A stretch of DNA of 64,000 nucleotides from Serratia oryzae (GCF_001976145.1 NZ_MOXD01000004.1:248482-312481); one strand, 5' to 3'; positions 1 through 8,014 are shown, numbered from the stretch's first letter. Made by a program: numbers and translations. Notes: generated by a model not told the origin, from the sequence alone.

Positions 1-52
1 CTGAGCTGACGGTCAGCAAACCGCAAATCAATACAACCGAACTCTGTGTCAT
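1..52 (-). CDS. 5' end of a further fimbrial operon gene (truncated by window edge)
   Basis: Only the first 17 codons are inside the window. They start with ATG at 52-50 and are preceded by a GAGG ribosome site, 7 bases past the stop of the minor pilin gene. The visible residues (MTQSSVVLICGLLTVSS) look like the hydrophobic core of a signal peptide, so the product is probably exported. In chaperone-usher operons this position commonly holds the usher, another minor pilin or an adhesin; the visible part cannot decide between them. Confidence 0.55.
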   Translation of the reverse strand, partial: MTQSSVVLICGLLTVSS

Positions 53-59
53 TGCAACC

Positions 60-614
60 TCACTGATACGCAAAGTCGAACATCAGGGTTGCCGTCACCT
101 CACCAGAACCGATCTCGGCACACCCCGTAGTCCCCCCGCAACTTGCCCCCGCATAGAAGGTCAGTTCCTGATCTGCCGGTATTTGGCCGGTGTTAGCCAC
201 TTGAATAATGGTTCCATCTTTGATTTCGCTCTGGCTGTAATCCGGCACTGTATCGCTCTGTATCACCATAATCCCTATCCCTGCCGCCGAGCCAGCATTA
301 CGAAACAACCATTTATTGTCTTGGGTTACACCATTGCCGAACACGCTCACCTGCGGGGTAAACAAACCGCTGCCGGTACAATTCCGGATAAACAGGGTAA
401 AAGGTTTCGGGGCAAGAAGCCGACCAGGTGTAAACTGTAACGGGGAGACAGTCCCCAATGGCAGAATGCTTCTGTCCAAGCTAAGCGCACAAGTACCGTT
501 GGTCAGCATCGCAGAGAAATTGATCGTTTCAGCCTGTGCTGGTGCGGCCAACACAACACTCCACGTCAACGCCAGAACCGAGGCGGCCTTACGGTAACAC
601 TGCATTAAACGCAT
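60..614 (-). CDS. Minor fimbrial subunit of a chaperone-usher pilus
   Basis: A secreted pilin-like protein of about 184 residues. It has an N-terminal signal peptide ending near AAPAQA-E, a cysteine in the early strand (NGTCALSLD), a second in IRNCTG, and a C-terminus ending FDFAY-Q with the penultimate aromatic pattern of pilins that donate a strand to the chaperone. Two extra cysteines near residue 160 (SCGGTTGC) are unusual for a major pilin and suggest a minor or tip subunit. The ATG at 614 sits 6-7 bases after GGAGG and is preferred over the in-frame TTG at 617. The 5' end overlaps the chaperone gene by about 26 bases, so the two are probably translationally coupled. Family assignment is from recognised pilin architecture; the position in the fibre is inference. 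Confidence 0.75.
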   Translation of the reverse strand: MRLMQCYRKAASVLALTWSVVLAAPAQAETINFSAMLTNGTCALSLDRSILPLGTVSPLQFTPGRLLAPKPFTLFIRNCTGSGLFTPQVSVFGNGVTQDNKWLFRNAGSAAGIGIMVIQSDTVPDYSQSEIKDGTIIQVANTGQIPADQELTFYAGASCGGTTGCAEIGSGEVTATLMFDFAYQ

Positions 615-1314
615 CAATGCCTCCGGTATCGTTAATCGTTCGCCACTGCACCTGGCTACCTTTCGCTAACGGTGATTTAACCGACCAGGTATGGCTGCCA
701 AACGGTGCAAGCATCAGTGCAGCAGGCGTGTCCAATGCCAGTTTTTGTCCCCCGACCGTAAGCCCGGCCAGATTGATAAAATAGGGGGATGGATTGCTCA
801 CCTTCACGCCTGCAGCCTCACGCGTAAATACCAGCCCTTTCTGAGCGGGAGCCGATGAGCCGCTAAGGCTGGCCGGTCGGTAGAACAACTTGATAATGCT
901 GCCCACGCCAAAACGCACTTGGGCCTGTACATCTTTACTTAACTGGCTGGCATCGGTTTTGGCACTGGAAGGTATTGCAGTGGCATGGAAGTAAAAAACC
1001 GATTCTCGATCGCCAGGAAGTGGTGTTCCGGTGAAAGCAACGCGTAATTGGTTAACGCTATTAGGCTCGAGGCGGAACAGCGGTGGTGTCACAACGAACG
1101 GGGTCGATGTCTGCATATCCTGCTTGCCGCTGATAGCCACCTGCACCAAATAAGGCTGCTGGCTCAACGTATTGCGTACTGCAACGCTAATGCTGGTGGC
1201 ACCTTCAGGGTAAATCAGGCGAGTCGCATTAATACCAAACCCTTCTGCCTTGCCCAACAAAGGGGTACAAAGCAGGGTGACAACCAGAGAAAACAGTGAA
1301 ATGAAACGCGTCAT
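589..1314 (-). CDS. Periplasmic PapD-like fimbrial chaperone
   Basis: This chaperone would stabilise pilin subunits in the periplasm by donor-strand complementation and deliver them to the outer-membrane usher. The protein has a signal peptide (start MTRFISLF, cleavage near GKA-EG), then an immunoglobulin-like domain beginning INATRLIYPEG and the family pattern around residues 85-95 (PPLFRLEPNSVNQLR). A second domain follows, with the usual SNPSPYFINLAG strand. The start chosen is ATG at 1314 because AGGAG lies 6-7 bases upstream; a longer reading frame upstream has no such site. It lies 45 bases after the third pilin gene, behind a strong stem-loop, and overlaps the minor pilin gene downstream. 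Confidence 0.9.
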   Translation of the reverse strand: MTRFISLFSLVVTLLCTPLLGKAEGFGINATRLIYPEGATSISVAVRNTLSQQPYLVQVAISGKQDMQTSTPFVVTPPLFRLEPNSVNQLRVAFTGTPLPGDRESVFYFHATAIPSSAKTDASQLSKDVQAQVRFGVGSIIKLFYRPASLSGSSAPAQKGLVFTREAAGVKVSNPSPYFINLAGLTVGGQKLALDTPAALMLAPFGSHTWSVKSPLAKGSQVQWRTINDTGGIDAFNAVLP

Positions 1315-1324
1315 ACTTCGACTC

Positions 1325-1350
1325 CTGAAAAGACGGGCCAAAGGCCCGCC
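1325..1350 (-). terminator. Stem-loop between last major pilin and chaperone
   Basis: Read on the minus strand, GCGGGCC-TTT-GGCCCGT is followed by CTTTTC. It falls between the third pilin stop and the chaperone ribosome site. In pilus operons such structures cause partial termination or protect the 3' end of the pilin message, giving far more pilin than chaperone or usher. That role is inferred here. Confidence 0.7.
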
Positions 1351-1359
1351 ATAAACCAA

Positions 1360-1905
1360 TCAGTTGTAGGAGAAACTGAACAGAATTGGTGCGCTGACCA
1401 TACCCAGATCTGGCGTGGTGGAGGTCGATGCCAAGGCAGCTTGCAGGCTCAAGGTTTTACCGTTGAAATCCCCTGCTGCTGGCGTTGCGCCCGCCGTTGC
1501 TACGGTCAATTTGTCACCGGCAGAAATATAGGCCGTCGGTGTTGCCACTTCACTTAACATGACGCCAGTGTTGGTGCCAGTGGTGTTAAAGATGTTCGGG
1601 TTAGCAGCCAACGTCTGGCCAGAAACAATCAGGTTCGCGGTGTCACCCTCAGCCATTGGGGTCTCACAGTTGTTCAAACCCACGGTGAATTTTTTCACGC
1701 TGTCAGCAACCGGGGTGGCTACCGCGGTGAAGTCAGCCAGCGCAAAGTTGCCCAGATCCATGTTACCCGTAGAGATCGACACATCACACGTTGACGCAAC
1801 AACGTTGGCAGTAATGGTGATTTGGGCGTTGGTCGCAGCCTGGGCAATGCCCATGCCAGCCAACAGAGCAACAACTGGAGCAACCATAAAAACAGACTTA
1901 CGCAT
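1360..1905 (-). CDS. Major fimbrial subunit, third copy
   Basis: A type 1-like major pilin of 181 residues. It has a signal peptide (MRKSVFMVAPVVALLAGMG, cleavage after AQA), the disulphide pair STCDV and NNCETP, and the C-terminus LFSFSYN with penultimate tyrosine, the signal recognised by the chaperone. It differs from the two upstream copies at many residues in the first half (for example NMDLGNFALADFT against NLDLGNYAAADFA) but is nearly identical in the last 60. It is the oldest or most diverged of the three tandem copies. A 573-base AT-rich gap separates it from copy two, so it may have its own promoter; it is followed by a stem-loop and the chaperone. Confidence 0.88.
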   Translation of the reverse strand: MRKSVFMVAPVVALLAGMGIAQAATNAQITITANVVASTCDVSISTGNMDLGNFALADFTAVATPVADSVKKFTVGLNNCETPMAEGDTANLIVSGQTLAANPNIFNTTGTNTGVMLSEVATPTAYISAGDKLTVATAGATPAAGDFNGKTLSLQAALASTSTTPDLGMVSAPILFSFSYN

Positions 1906-2448
1906 TACACATTCCTTACTTACATTAATATAAAATTGAAAAAATCGTCCACTGTCGTAATTCGGCTTCGAATATTCCTTAATACGAACAGATGAAAGTG
2001 ATTATTTAAAACATAACTACTATTGCCATGATTTCAAAAACACACCGAGACTTAACCCATGCTCGGGTGTCTTGCCATCAAAGCGTGGCGGAAGTAAACG
2101 AAAGGACACTTAATTCCATAAAAAACATGGTGATCTCGCATTACCATAAATTCATTCGCATCCCTCAGCCATTGTATAGATACGGCTACCAAAGTAATTT
2201 GATAATAAAAACAACAGCAAATCAGAATTAAATAAATAAAAAAACAATTTATTTAGAATAAAAAACCAAGTTATCAATATTAAAAGAACCGAAAAACCAC
2301 AAAAAACCAATGGAGAACAATAGAAATACAAATTAAAAACTAAAAATAAAACACCAAAAAAATCATTGGGTATAGTTTTTTACAGCAAAACACCGATATC
2401 TCCATCGACTCTGTAAAGACAATTCATGAGTTTAAATCAAAATCCAAC
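1906..2448. other. AT-rich gap between pilin genes 2 and 3
   Basis: More than 500 bases with no credible gene. The centre (about 2200-2380) is very rich in A and T with runs of A. A 67-codon plus-strand frame at 2028-2231 has no recognisable features. The part next to the pilin gene shares short blocks (for example cgtaattcggct) with the region upstream of the first pilin copy, which suggests that each copy carries related upstream control sequence. Confidence 0.5.
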
Positions 2449-2472
2449 ACGCGGGCCGGCTGGCCCGCCTAA
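2449..2472 (-). terminator. GC-rich stem-loop after second pilin gene
   Basis: GCGGGCC-AGCC-GGCCCGC on the minus strand, just past the stop of the pilin gene at 2479. The following tract is only moderately T-rich. It probably ends or trims the pilin transcript. A weaker version lies after copy one (about 3098-3118). Confidence 0.55.
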
Positions 2473-2478
2473 ACCCCA

Positions 2479-3024
2479 TCAGTTATACGAGAAACTGAAC
2501 AGGATCGGGGCGCTGACCATACCCAGATCTGGCGTGGTGGAGGTCGAGGCCAGGGCGGCCTGCAGGCTCAAGGTTTTGCCGTTGAAATCCCCTGCCGCGG
2601 GGGCCGCACCCGCTGTCGCCACGTTCAATCGATCACCCGCAGAGATATAGGCCGTCGGGGTTGCCACCTGGCTTAACATGATGCCGGTGTTGGTGCCGGT
2701 GCTGTTAAAGATGTTCGGGTTAGCGGCAAGCGTCTGGCCTGAGACAATCAGGTTAGCCGTATCGCCAGCAGCCATTGGGGTTTCACAGTTGCTTAAGCCC
2801 ACGGTGAAGGCTTTTACGCTGCCTGCTACCGGCGTGGCTGCCGCAGCGAAGTCAGCCGCTGCATAGTTACCCAGATCCAGATTCGGCGTAGAGAGCGACA
2901 CATCGCAGGTTGACGCCACCACGTTGGCAGTAATAGTGATCTGGGCGTTGGAAGCCGCCTGGGCAATGCCCATGCCAGCCAACAGAGCAACAACAGGAGC
3001 AACGGTGAAAATAGATTTATGCAT
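2479..3024 (-). CDS. Major fimbrial subunit, second copy
   Basis: A 181-residue type 1-like major pilin, almost identical to the copy just upstream. The visible differences are histidine for arginine at residue 2 (MHKSIF against MRKSIF) and alanine for valine in the loop GAAPAAG. It has a signal peptide ending AQA-ASN, the disulphide cysteines in STCDV and SNCETP, and the C-terminal LFSFSYN. It is separated from copy one by 101 bases that repeat part of the downstream sequence, as expected of a recent tandem duplication with a unit of about 647 bases. Confidence 0.9.
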   Translation of the reverse strand: MHKSIFTVAPVVALLAGMGIAQAASNAQITITANVVASTCDVSLSTPNLDLGNYAAADFAAAATPVAGSVKAFTVGLSNCETPMAAGDTANLIVSGQTLAANPNIFNSTGTNTGIMLSQVATPTAYISAGDRLNVATAGAAPAAGDFNGKTLSLQAALASTSTTPDLGMVSAPILFSFSYN

Positions 3025-3125
3025 GAAAAATTCCTTACTGATATTGATATAAAATTGAATAAAATAATCGTCTTAACGTTTAAGTTTCTCTCAACACGCG
3101 GGCCTGCCAGCCCACCTGAGCCCCA

Positions 3126-3671
3126 TCAGTTATACGAGAAGCTGAACAGGATCGGGGCGCTGACCATACCCAGGTCTGGCGTGGTGGAGGTCGAAGCCAG
3201 GGCGGCCTGCAGGCTCAAGGTTTTGCCGTTGAAATCCCCTGCCGCAGGTGCCACACCCGCTGTCGCCACGTTCAATCGATCACCCGCAGAGATATAGGCC
3301 GTCGGGGTTGCCACCTGGCTTAACATGATGCCGGTGTTGGTGCCGGTGCTGTTAAAGATGTTCGGGTTAGCGGCAAGCGTCTGGCCTGAGACAATCAGGT
3401 TAGCCGTATCGCCAGCAGCCATTGGGGTTTCACAGTTGCTTAAGCCCACGGTGAAGGCTTTTACGCTGCCTGCTACCGGCGTGGCTGCCGCAGCGAAATC
3501 AGCCGCTGCATAGTTACCCAGATCCAGATTCGGCGTAGAGAGCGACACATCGCAGGTTGACGCCACCACGTTGGCAGTAATAGTGATCTGGGCGTTGGAA
3601 GCCGCCTGGGCAATGCCCATGCCAGCCAACAGAGCAACAACAGGAGCAACGGTGAAAATAGATTTACGCAT
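3126..3671 (-). CDS. Major fimbrial subunit, first copy
   Basis: The first gene of the fimbrial operon: a 181-residue major pilin with signal peptide (MRKSIFTVAPVVALLAGMG), disulphide cysteines and the C-terminal FSFSYN. The start is ATG at 3671, after an AAGGAAT-type ribosome site; an extra eight in-frame residues upstream (MNISKEFV) cover that site and are not expected to be translated. Near identity with copy two at the DNA level points to a recent duplication or gene conversion. The promoter is probably in the AT-rich DNA at 3680-3900. Confidence 0.9.
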   Translation of the reverse strand: MRKSIFTVAPVVALLAGMGIAQAASNAQITITANVVASTCDVSLSTPNLDLGNYAAADFAAAATPVAGSVKAFTVGLSNCETPMAAGDTANLIVSGQTLAANPNIFNSTGTNTGIMLSQVATPTAYISAGDRLNVATAGVAPAAGDFNGKTLSLQAALASTSTTPDLGMVSAPILFSFSYN

Positions 3672-4128
3672 GACAAATTCCTTACTGATATTCATATTAA
3701 GTTAAATGAAATCATTCCATCACCGTAATTCGGCTATGGACATGCCTTCATGCAAATAGATGAACGTATTTTAAAAAAACACGTATGACATTAAACCTGT
3801 GGAAATTTAATTAACTCAGGTGTCTGCTATTAATTAATCGCCAATATCCTGGATATAACCTTATCATCAAAGATATTTCCCTTTCCGAGTGGGTCAGCAG
3901 ATGGCGTAATCAATTTGCCCTCCCTAACCGCATCTCTACTCAACCAAGGGGCTAGACAGATAACCTTGACGACTTAGGCGTAAGTTGTCGTGAACTCAGC
4001 GGTCATTCCCCGTTAGTGATGTGACTAATTCTTACCCAGAAAAACATCCATCACAACATAATATGTTTTTTAAGCATTTTTATAAAATATAATCCTAATT
4101 TATAATAAAATAACAGAATATAAAGCCA
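3672..4128. other. Upstream region of the fimbrial operon
   Basis: About 450 bases with no gene that I can support, AT-rich with oligo-A tracts. It should hold the fimbrial promoter and possibly binding sites for nucleoid proteins. I found no invertible-element inverted repeat of the fimS type. Confidence 0.45.
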
Positions 4129-4261
4129 TGAAAATGAGAGTCCCCCCAATAATGGGGGTTGCTACCCACAAAAACCGCTGCCACACTGCTAACGATGACT
4201 GCGTGACATGCCACCAATCCGGTCGGTATTTTGATCTTACCCACGAACAATGGAGACACGG

Positions 4262-4477
4262 CTAAGCGAGGTTCTGGTTTTCAAACTGTTCTGGGCTGAG
4301 GCCACCACAGGCACTGTGGCGACGAAGCCGATTATCATCGCACTCGATATAATTAAACACGGCCGTTCGCATTATTTCCCGGCTGGCAAAGTGCTCGCCG
4401 TGGATACATTCCACTTTCAGCGAGTGAAAGAAGCTTTCCACGCATGCACTGTCGTAACAACAGCCTCTGGCGCTCAT
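4262..4477 (-). pseudogene. IS3-family transposase (OrfB) C-terminal remnant
   Basis: The 71 codons encode the end of an IS3-group transposase. The stretch [17 protein letters not shown] contains the final glutamate of the DDE catalytic triad, followed by NYIECDDNR and [12 protein letters not shown], the usual C-terminal block. A full OrfB is about 270-290 residues, so three quarters of the protein, including the first two catalytic aspartates, is missing. I could not define the inverted repeats. It is dead and marks past insertion between the fimbrial locus and the tRNA-linked element. Confidence 0.85.
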
Positions 4478-4640
4478 ACTGTCACGCAGAGTTTATGGCG
4501 TTTCAGTAAGGCCTCGTAATCCGCCGAGCAGTACTACCCGCCTCTGTCTGTATGGACTTCATGAAGGGTTCAGCACATCTGACATTCCGAAAGCCGGAAC
4601 TGATGGACAAAATGAATGACATTATCGCCAAACCCTATCC

Positions 4641-5061
4641 AGGGATGCTTGCGGCAAGATAGTCGTTCATTTAAAACCTGAGGAGAAAACGATAACCAAG
4701 CTCAAGCCAAAGGGGGGAAACCTACCATTCCAAGCCACAAGCAGATTAACAATAATTTAATAAGTTGGTGTAATTTTAAAAAATTGGTGCCTTAAAACAT
4801 TGCTATTTCCGCTACTCCTAGCGGAAATAGCTAAATAATAGAATTGAAGCTCAGGATTACAGCGTACAAAAGAGAGTGGCGACTGACTTTTTTTAACACT
4901 TTGCCGTGACGGAGAAACAGCTTGATGATGAGGTTTTGAAAGATTAAGTGAAGTTAGGAAAGTAGATCTGCGTTGACCAAATTTACTCACGCCAGCCGTT
5001 ACATAAATTCTACTGCGTGTGGCTGCTGTGAGTAAGTAGGGATGCTGGCGGCAAGATAATC
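4641..5061 (+). repeat. Imperfect direct repeat pair flanking a small reading frame
   Basis: The sequences at about 4641-4663 and 5039-5061 both read agggatgctNgcggcaagat with one difference in the middle, 398 bases apart. In one frame the first copy ends an open stretch with GMLAAR-stop. The DNA between them may be a later insertion or the repeats may be residues of a duplicated gene end. I do not recognise the source. Confidence 0.4.
4757..4990 (-). CDS. Hypothetical 77-residue protein, doubtful
   Basis: An open frame from ATG to stop lying within the 4641-5061 repeat pair, rich in serine, lysine and arginine with no signal peptide or membrane segment. There is no obvious ribosome site and no family I recognise. 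It may be a chance frame or a decayed fragment. Confidence 0.2.
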   Translation of the reverse strand: MSKFGQRRSTFLTSLNLSKPHHQAVSPSRQSVKKSQSPLSFVRCNPELQFYYLAISARSSGNSNVLRHQFFKITPTY

Positions 5062-5130
5062 CAGGCTGTATCTGGTTTTTACATAGCCGAAGGGGTTTTC
5101 CTTACCTGACCCGAAATCAAAATAAAGAAA

Positions 5131-5162
5131 AAGGAGTCAGACGATTTCTCATCTAACTCCTT
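5131..5162 (-). terminator. Original terminator of the tRNA-Ile2 gene, now left outside the element
   Basis: Read on the minus strand, a stem AAGGAGT-TAGA / TCTG-ACTCCTT is followed by TTTCTTTATTTT. It lies immediately past the left attachment repeat on the chromosomal side. Before integration this would have been the terminator of the tRNA gene whose 3' half is duplicated at 5171-5216. Confidence 0.75.
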
Positions 5163-5170
5163 GTTTTGTA

Positions 5171-5216
5171 TGGTGGCCCCTGCTGGGTTTGAACCAGCGA
5201 CCAAGCGATTATGAGT
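5171..5216 (-). repeat. attL: duplicated 3' part of tRNA-Ile2
   Basis: 46 bases identical to the 3' part of the intact tRNA gene at 20657-20702, running from the CCA end through the T arm and variable loop to the anticodon loop. The identity breaks right after the anticodon region (gtcagg here, cgcctg at the intact gene). It is not a functional tRNA. Confidence 0.92.
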
Positions 5217-5324
5217 GTCAGGTAAAGGAGTTACCTAAAAATACTTATTGTTATATTTCATATAATTAGACAAAACAAAACCACTGTATAAATACCCAGA
5301 AATACCCCATAATACCGTTCTAAG

Positions 5325-5345
5325 ATATCCTATAAATATCCTAGA
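5325..5345 (+). repeat. Candidate integrase arm site, left end
   Basis: The 21 bases here (two TATCCTA units about 11 bases apart) are repeated exactly at 20592-20612 near the other end. Both copies are inside the element, 108 and 44 bases from the core repeat. Paired short repeats in the two arms are typical of tyrosine-integrase arm-binding sites. Function is inferred. Confidence 0.65.
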
Positions 5346-5396
5346 GCTTACAAGCGACCTCCAGGATATGCAGATCGCTTGTTCATGGGGGTATGA

Positions 5397-6824
5397 ATGG
5401 CCATACAGAAATTCAGGTTCACCAAGGCTGAGATAACAGCTTTGCCGAAGGCTCCACCAGGTAAACAGGTAGAATACGCCGACACCGTTGTTAATGGCCT
5501 GCGTGTCCGTGTTGGCGCTACCGGTGTTAAAGCCTTTTGTATATCAAGATTCCGCAATAAGAAATTCATCAGGGCAACGCTGGGACGATTCCCCGATCTT
5601 TCAGTGGATAGTGCTAGGGCTAAAGCGCTGGAACTGCTGGGGGATGTTGCTACAACTGGCAAGAATCCCAACGATGTACGCCGCATAAACGCAATGAGCC
5701 TGGTAACCCTGAAAGAAGCCTTGCAAACGTACATCGATAACCGCGCTCACCGGTTGAAACCTGTCACTGCAAAACAATACCGTTCTGTCCTGGGTAACTT
5801 CTCCGGCGACTGGATGAATCAGCCGATGGCTAACATCAGTCGGGATCGCGTAGAAGCACGCCACAAAGCGGTAACTGAAGGTACCGTCTGGTTTGGTCAG
5901 GATAAGTCACAGCTCCGCGCCGGGGTGGGGACAGGAAGCAAAGCCCAAGCTGATTTGTGGGCGCGTGCCCTCCGGGCTGTTTACCGGTTTGCCTATGACC
6001 ATTACCGCGATGAAGAGGGCAAAGTGCTATTACCTGATCCACCGACCATGGTACTCAGCACAAAACGCCAGTGGCACGGTACCACCAGGAAGACTGAACG
6101 TATCAGGACAAATGACCTTGGCCGGTGGTTGAAAGCTGTTGAACAGGTAAGGCAGGAATCCGCCGCTGTAAGGGATGATGTTTCAGTATCGATATGTGAT
6201 GCCCTGGACATGGCCCTATTTACCGGTTTGCGCCGCGCCGAGGTGTTTGGCCTGGAATGGGATAGGGTAAATATTGGTGGCCGCTATTTCTGGATCGATA
6301 CCACCAAGAACGGCGATCCACTGGAGTTGCCGATCACTGATACCTTGCTGGCGATATTCCGCCGCCGCCTGAGATTGAAAAACGATACACAAACCATCGT
6401 ATTTAACGGCAGAAAAGGCATTGTTAAAGAACCTCGCCGGGTCATAGCCCGTATTGTGGCCGCTACAGTGCCGGAGCCTAACCCGGATGGATTGGTGCCT
6501 ATTGAGTTCAAGTGTCACGATGCCAGGCGCACATATGGCACCGTGGCCGAATTGGCCGGGGTTGGCTCCTATATCCTCAAGCGATTAATGAATCACCGTA
6601 CTGTTCGCAGTGCGGACGTTACCCAAGGGTATCTGCATTTTGGTGCTGATGAGTTACAAGAACCAGCTAAGAAGGTAGAGCGGGCTATTCTGGAGCATGC
6701 AGGGTTGGTGGAAAAAGCTGACGGTATTAATGCTCACTTATTGGCTGCATTGGCGAATATGAGTGATGAAGAGAAGCGAAAATTACTATTTTCATTAGTA
6801 GAAGAAAAAAGGAATATATCATGA
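5397..6824 (+). CDS. int: Tyrosine-recombinase integrase of the element (P4 type)
   Basis: This enzyme would integrate and excise the island at the tRNA-Ile2 site. Of 475 residues, the N-terminal ~100 form an arm-binding domain (KQVEYADTVVNGLRVRVG, GRFPDLSVDSARAKA), followed by a core-binding domain and a catalytic domain. The catalytic set is visible: first arginine in TGLRRAEVFGL, HxxR in HDARRT, histidine in MNHRT and the nucleophilic tyrosine in TQGYLHF. Length is ordinary to slightly long. The ATG at 5397 follows GGGGTATGA. It reads inward from the left attachment site. The last ~35 residues are AT-rich and its stop overlaps the next gene by four bases (ATGA), so the two are translationally coupled. 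Confidence 0.93.
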   Translation: MAIQKFRFTKAEITALPKAPPGKQVEYADTVVNGLRVRVGATGVKAFCISRFRNKKFIRATLGRFPDLSVDSARAKALELLGDVATTGKNPNDVRRINAMSLVTLKEALQTYIDNRAHRLKPVTAKQYRSVLGNFSGDWMNQPMANISRDRVEARHKAVTEGTVWFGQDKSQLRAGVGTGSKAQADLWARALRAVYRFAYDHYRDEEGKVLLPDPPTMVLSTKRQWHGTTRKTERIRTNDLGRWLKAVEQVRQESAAVRDDVSVSICDALDMALFTGLRRAEVFGLEWDRVNIGGRYFWIDTTKNGDPLELPITDTLLAIFRRRLRLKNDTQTIVFNGRKGIVKEPRRVIARIVAATVPEPNPDGLVPIEFKCHDARRTYGTVAELAGVGSYILKRLMNHRTVRSADVTQGYLHFGADELQEPAKKVERAILEHAGLVEKADGINAHLLAALANMSDEEKRKLLFSLVEEKRNIS

Positions 6825-7627
6825 ATGATAACAAAATGACAGAAATAGACATTATTAATGATTTAGTTTCTAAAATGAGTGAGGAAGAGGCTAATGAATA
6901 TATTTCTTACATTCACAATCAGGACTCTGATGGAATTAACTCAATCGTAAAGAAATACGGCTATATGTTTGTAAAGCCAATTTCAAATATTATTTCTGAG
7001 CATAATGTTGATGATTTATTTGGAGGTAGAGAGGACATTATTATACCTGCATTGATGAGTTCTTTTTCTAATGCAGCCAAAAGAGTAAAAGAAGAGCGTA
7101 AGTTTTCAAAAGAGAAAAGTGTTAACCAAGTTGACTCAATCTCAGAGCTAAGAGAGTTGGATAAGCGCATCAATAATAAGGAGTCCGCCAATCATTACAT
7201 GAAGACTTTGTTTAACGAAGAAATCAATGTAATGCTGAAGGCTAAAATGATACTTGAATCAGCAGGTTGTGATTACATCTCATCGGAATTAGATGATATT
7301 ATTAATAAGACAACTATTAACTTAATTTTAACCAAGCCAATTGAGAACATGAAAAAGAAAGAGATAATAAGTGAGGATAGAAGAAAAGCAGGAAAGGGAA
7401 ATATAAGTCCTCATAAATTCATGGCTGTAAAAATAGCGGCAGATACATGGGAAAAGTATCCAAACGCTAGCCAAGAAGGATTGGTAGACGAAATCTTCCT
7501 TTACTTTAGAAAGAAATGGAATGACAACCCTTCTTCAGGCGCAATAAAAGGTTGGCTTTCTGAATCAGGGCTGAATCCAAAAGTGAAACCAAAGAATAGA
7601 AAATTTACATTGGTTATCAATGAGTAA
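6821..7627 (+). CDS. Unknown AT-rich gene coupled to the integrase
   Basis: 268 residues, hydrophilic, with no signal peptide or membrane segment. The start overlaps the int stop (ATGA). Composition changes abruptly to AT-rich at the junction, with lysine, asparagine and isoleucine in abundance, unlike both the integrase body and the packaging genes. The middle is probably coiled or helical (KKEIISEDRRKAGKGNIS), and the C-terminus (AIKGWLSESGLNPK) looks like a small DNA- or nucleic-acid-binding fold but I do not recognise a family. Coupling to int suggests either a recombination accessory factor or a cargo gene. No function is assigned. Confidence 0.7.
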   Translation: MNDNKMTEIDIINDLVSKMSEEEANEYISYIHNQDSDGINSIVKKYGYMFVKPISNIISEHNVDDLFGGREDIIIPALMSSFSNAAKRVKEERKFSKEKSVNQVDSISELRELDKRINNKESANHYMKTLFNEEINVMLKAKMILESAGCDYISSELDDIINKTTINLILTKPIENMKKKEIISEDRRKAGKGNISPHKFMAVKIAADTWEKYPNASQEGLVDEIFLYFRKKWNDNPSSGAIKGWLSESGLNPKVKPKNRKFTLVINE

Positions 7628-7639
7628 GATCTCCTAAAA

Positions 7640-7663
7640 CGCGTTAGCACACTGGCTAACGCG
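7640..7663 (+). terminator. Perfect 9-bp inverted repeat after the int operon
   Basis: CGCGTTAGC-acactg-GCTAACGCG, directly past the stop at 7627. There is no clear T tract, so it may act as a terminator with help, a message-stabilising hairpin, or an operator for the regulator gene that follows. Confidence 0.5.
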
Positions 7664-7799
7664 ATGATTCCTAGCCTAACTTGTCTGCCGTGGTATTAAC
7701 CAGTTAACCCATTTTCTAACGGGTTGCACCAGCTTACCTAATAATCCTGCATTAAATAGGATGATCACCGAAGATAACCAACAATATACGGTGATACTT

Positions 7800-8006
7800 A
7801 TGCAATTTATTAAACCAACAGAAATTAAACTTACTCGCAAAGAAGCTGCCGCCGAATTAGGAGTTAGCCCTCAAACCCTGGCTAATTGGGCCAGTTCTGG
7901 CCGAGTGTCGATCCCGTTCTACAAGGTGGGGAAAAAGAAGGTCATTTACCACAAGTCAGATCTAGACGCTTACCTTGCATCAGTTCGTCAAACTCAAACG
8001 GTGTGA
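7800..8006 (+). CDS. alpA: AlpA-type helix-turn-helix regulator / excisionase
   Basis: A small DNA-binding protein of 68 residues (81 if the upstream in-frame ATG at 7761 is used). It carries the MerR/AlpA-like pattern LTRKEAAAELGVSPQTLANW followed by a wing, YKVGKKKVIYHKSDLDAYL. In P4-like elements and Gram-negative PICIs, AlpA activates the island's own operons and excision. The start at 7800 is preferred because GGTG lies at usable spacing, whereas the ATG at 7761 has AGG directly against it. It stands alone between the int operon and the replication genes. The role as master regulator is inferred from position and family. Confidence 0.75.
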   Translation: MQFIKPTEIKLTRKEAAAELGVSPQTLANWASSGRVSIPFYKVGKKKVIYHKSDLDAYLASVRQTQTV

Positions 8007-8014
8007 GGTGGGGC

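Noticed and set aside
2028..2231. 67-codon plus-strand frame in the pilin gap
   Set aside because: Lies in AT-rich DNA, no ribosome site, no recognisable pattern.
3672..4128. Possible phase-variable inverted repeat (fimS-like) ahead of the pilins
   Set aside because: I could not find paired inverted repeats or an adjacent recombinase on this locus; the integrase at 5397 belongs to the island.
4129..4263. 45-codon plus-strand frame ending at the IS3 remnant
   Set aside because: Runs into the IS fragment end, with no ribosome site or recognisable product.
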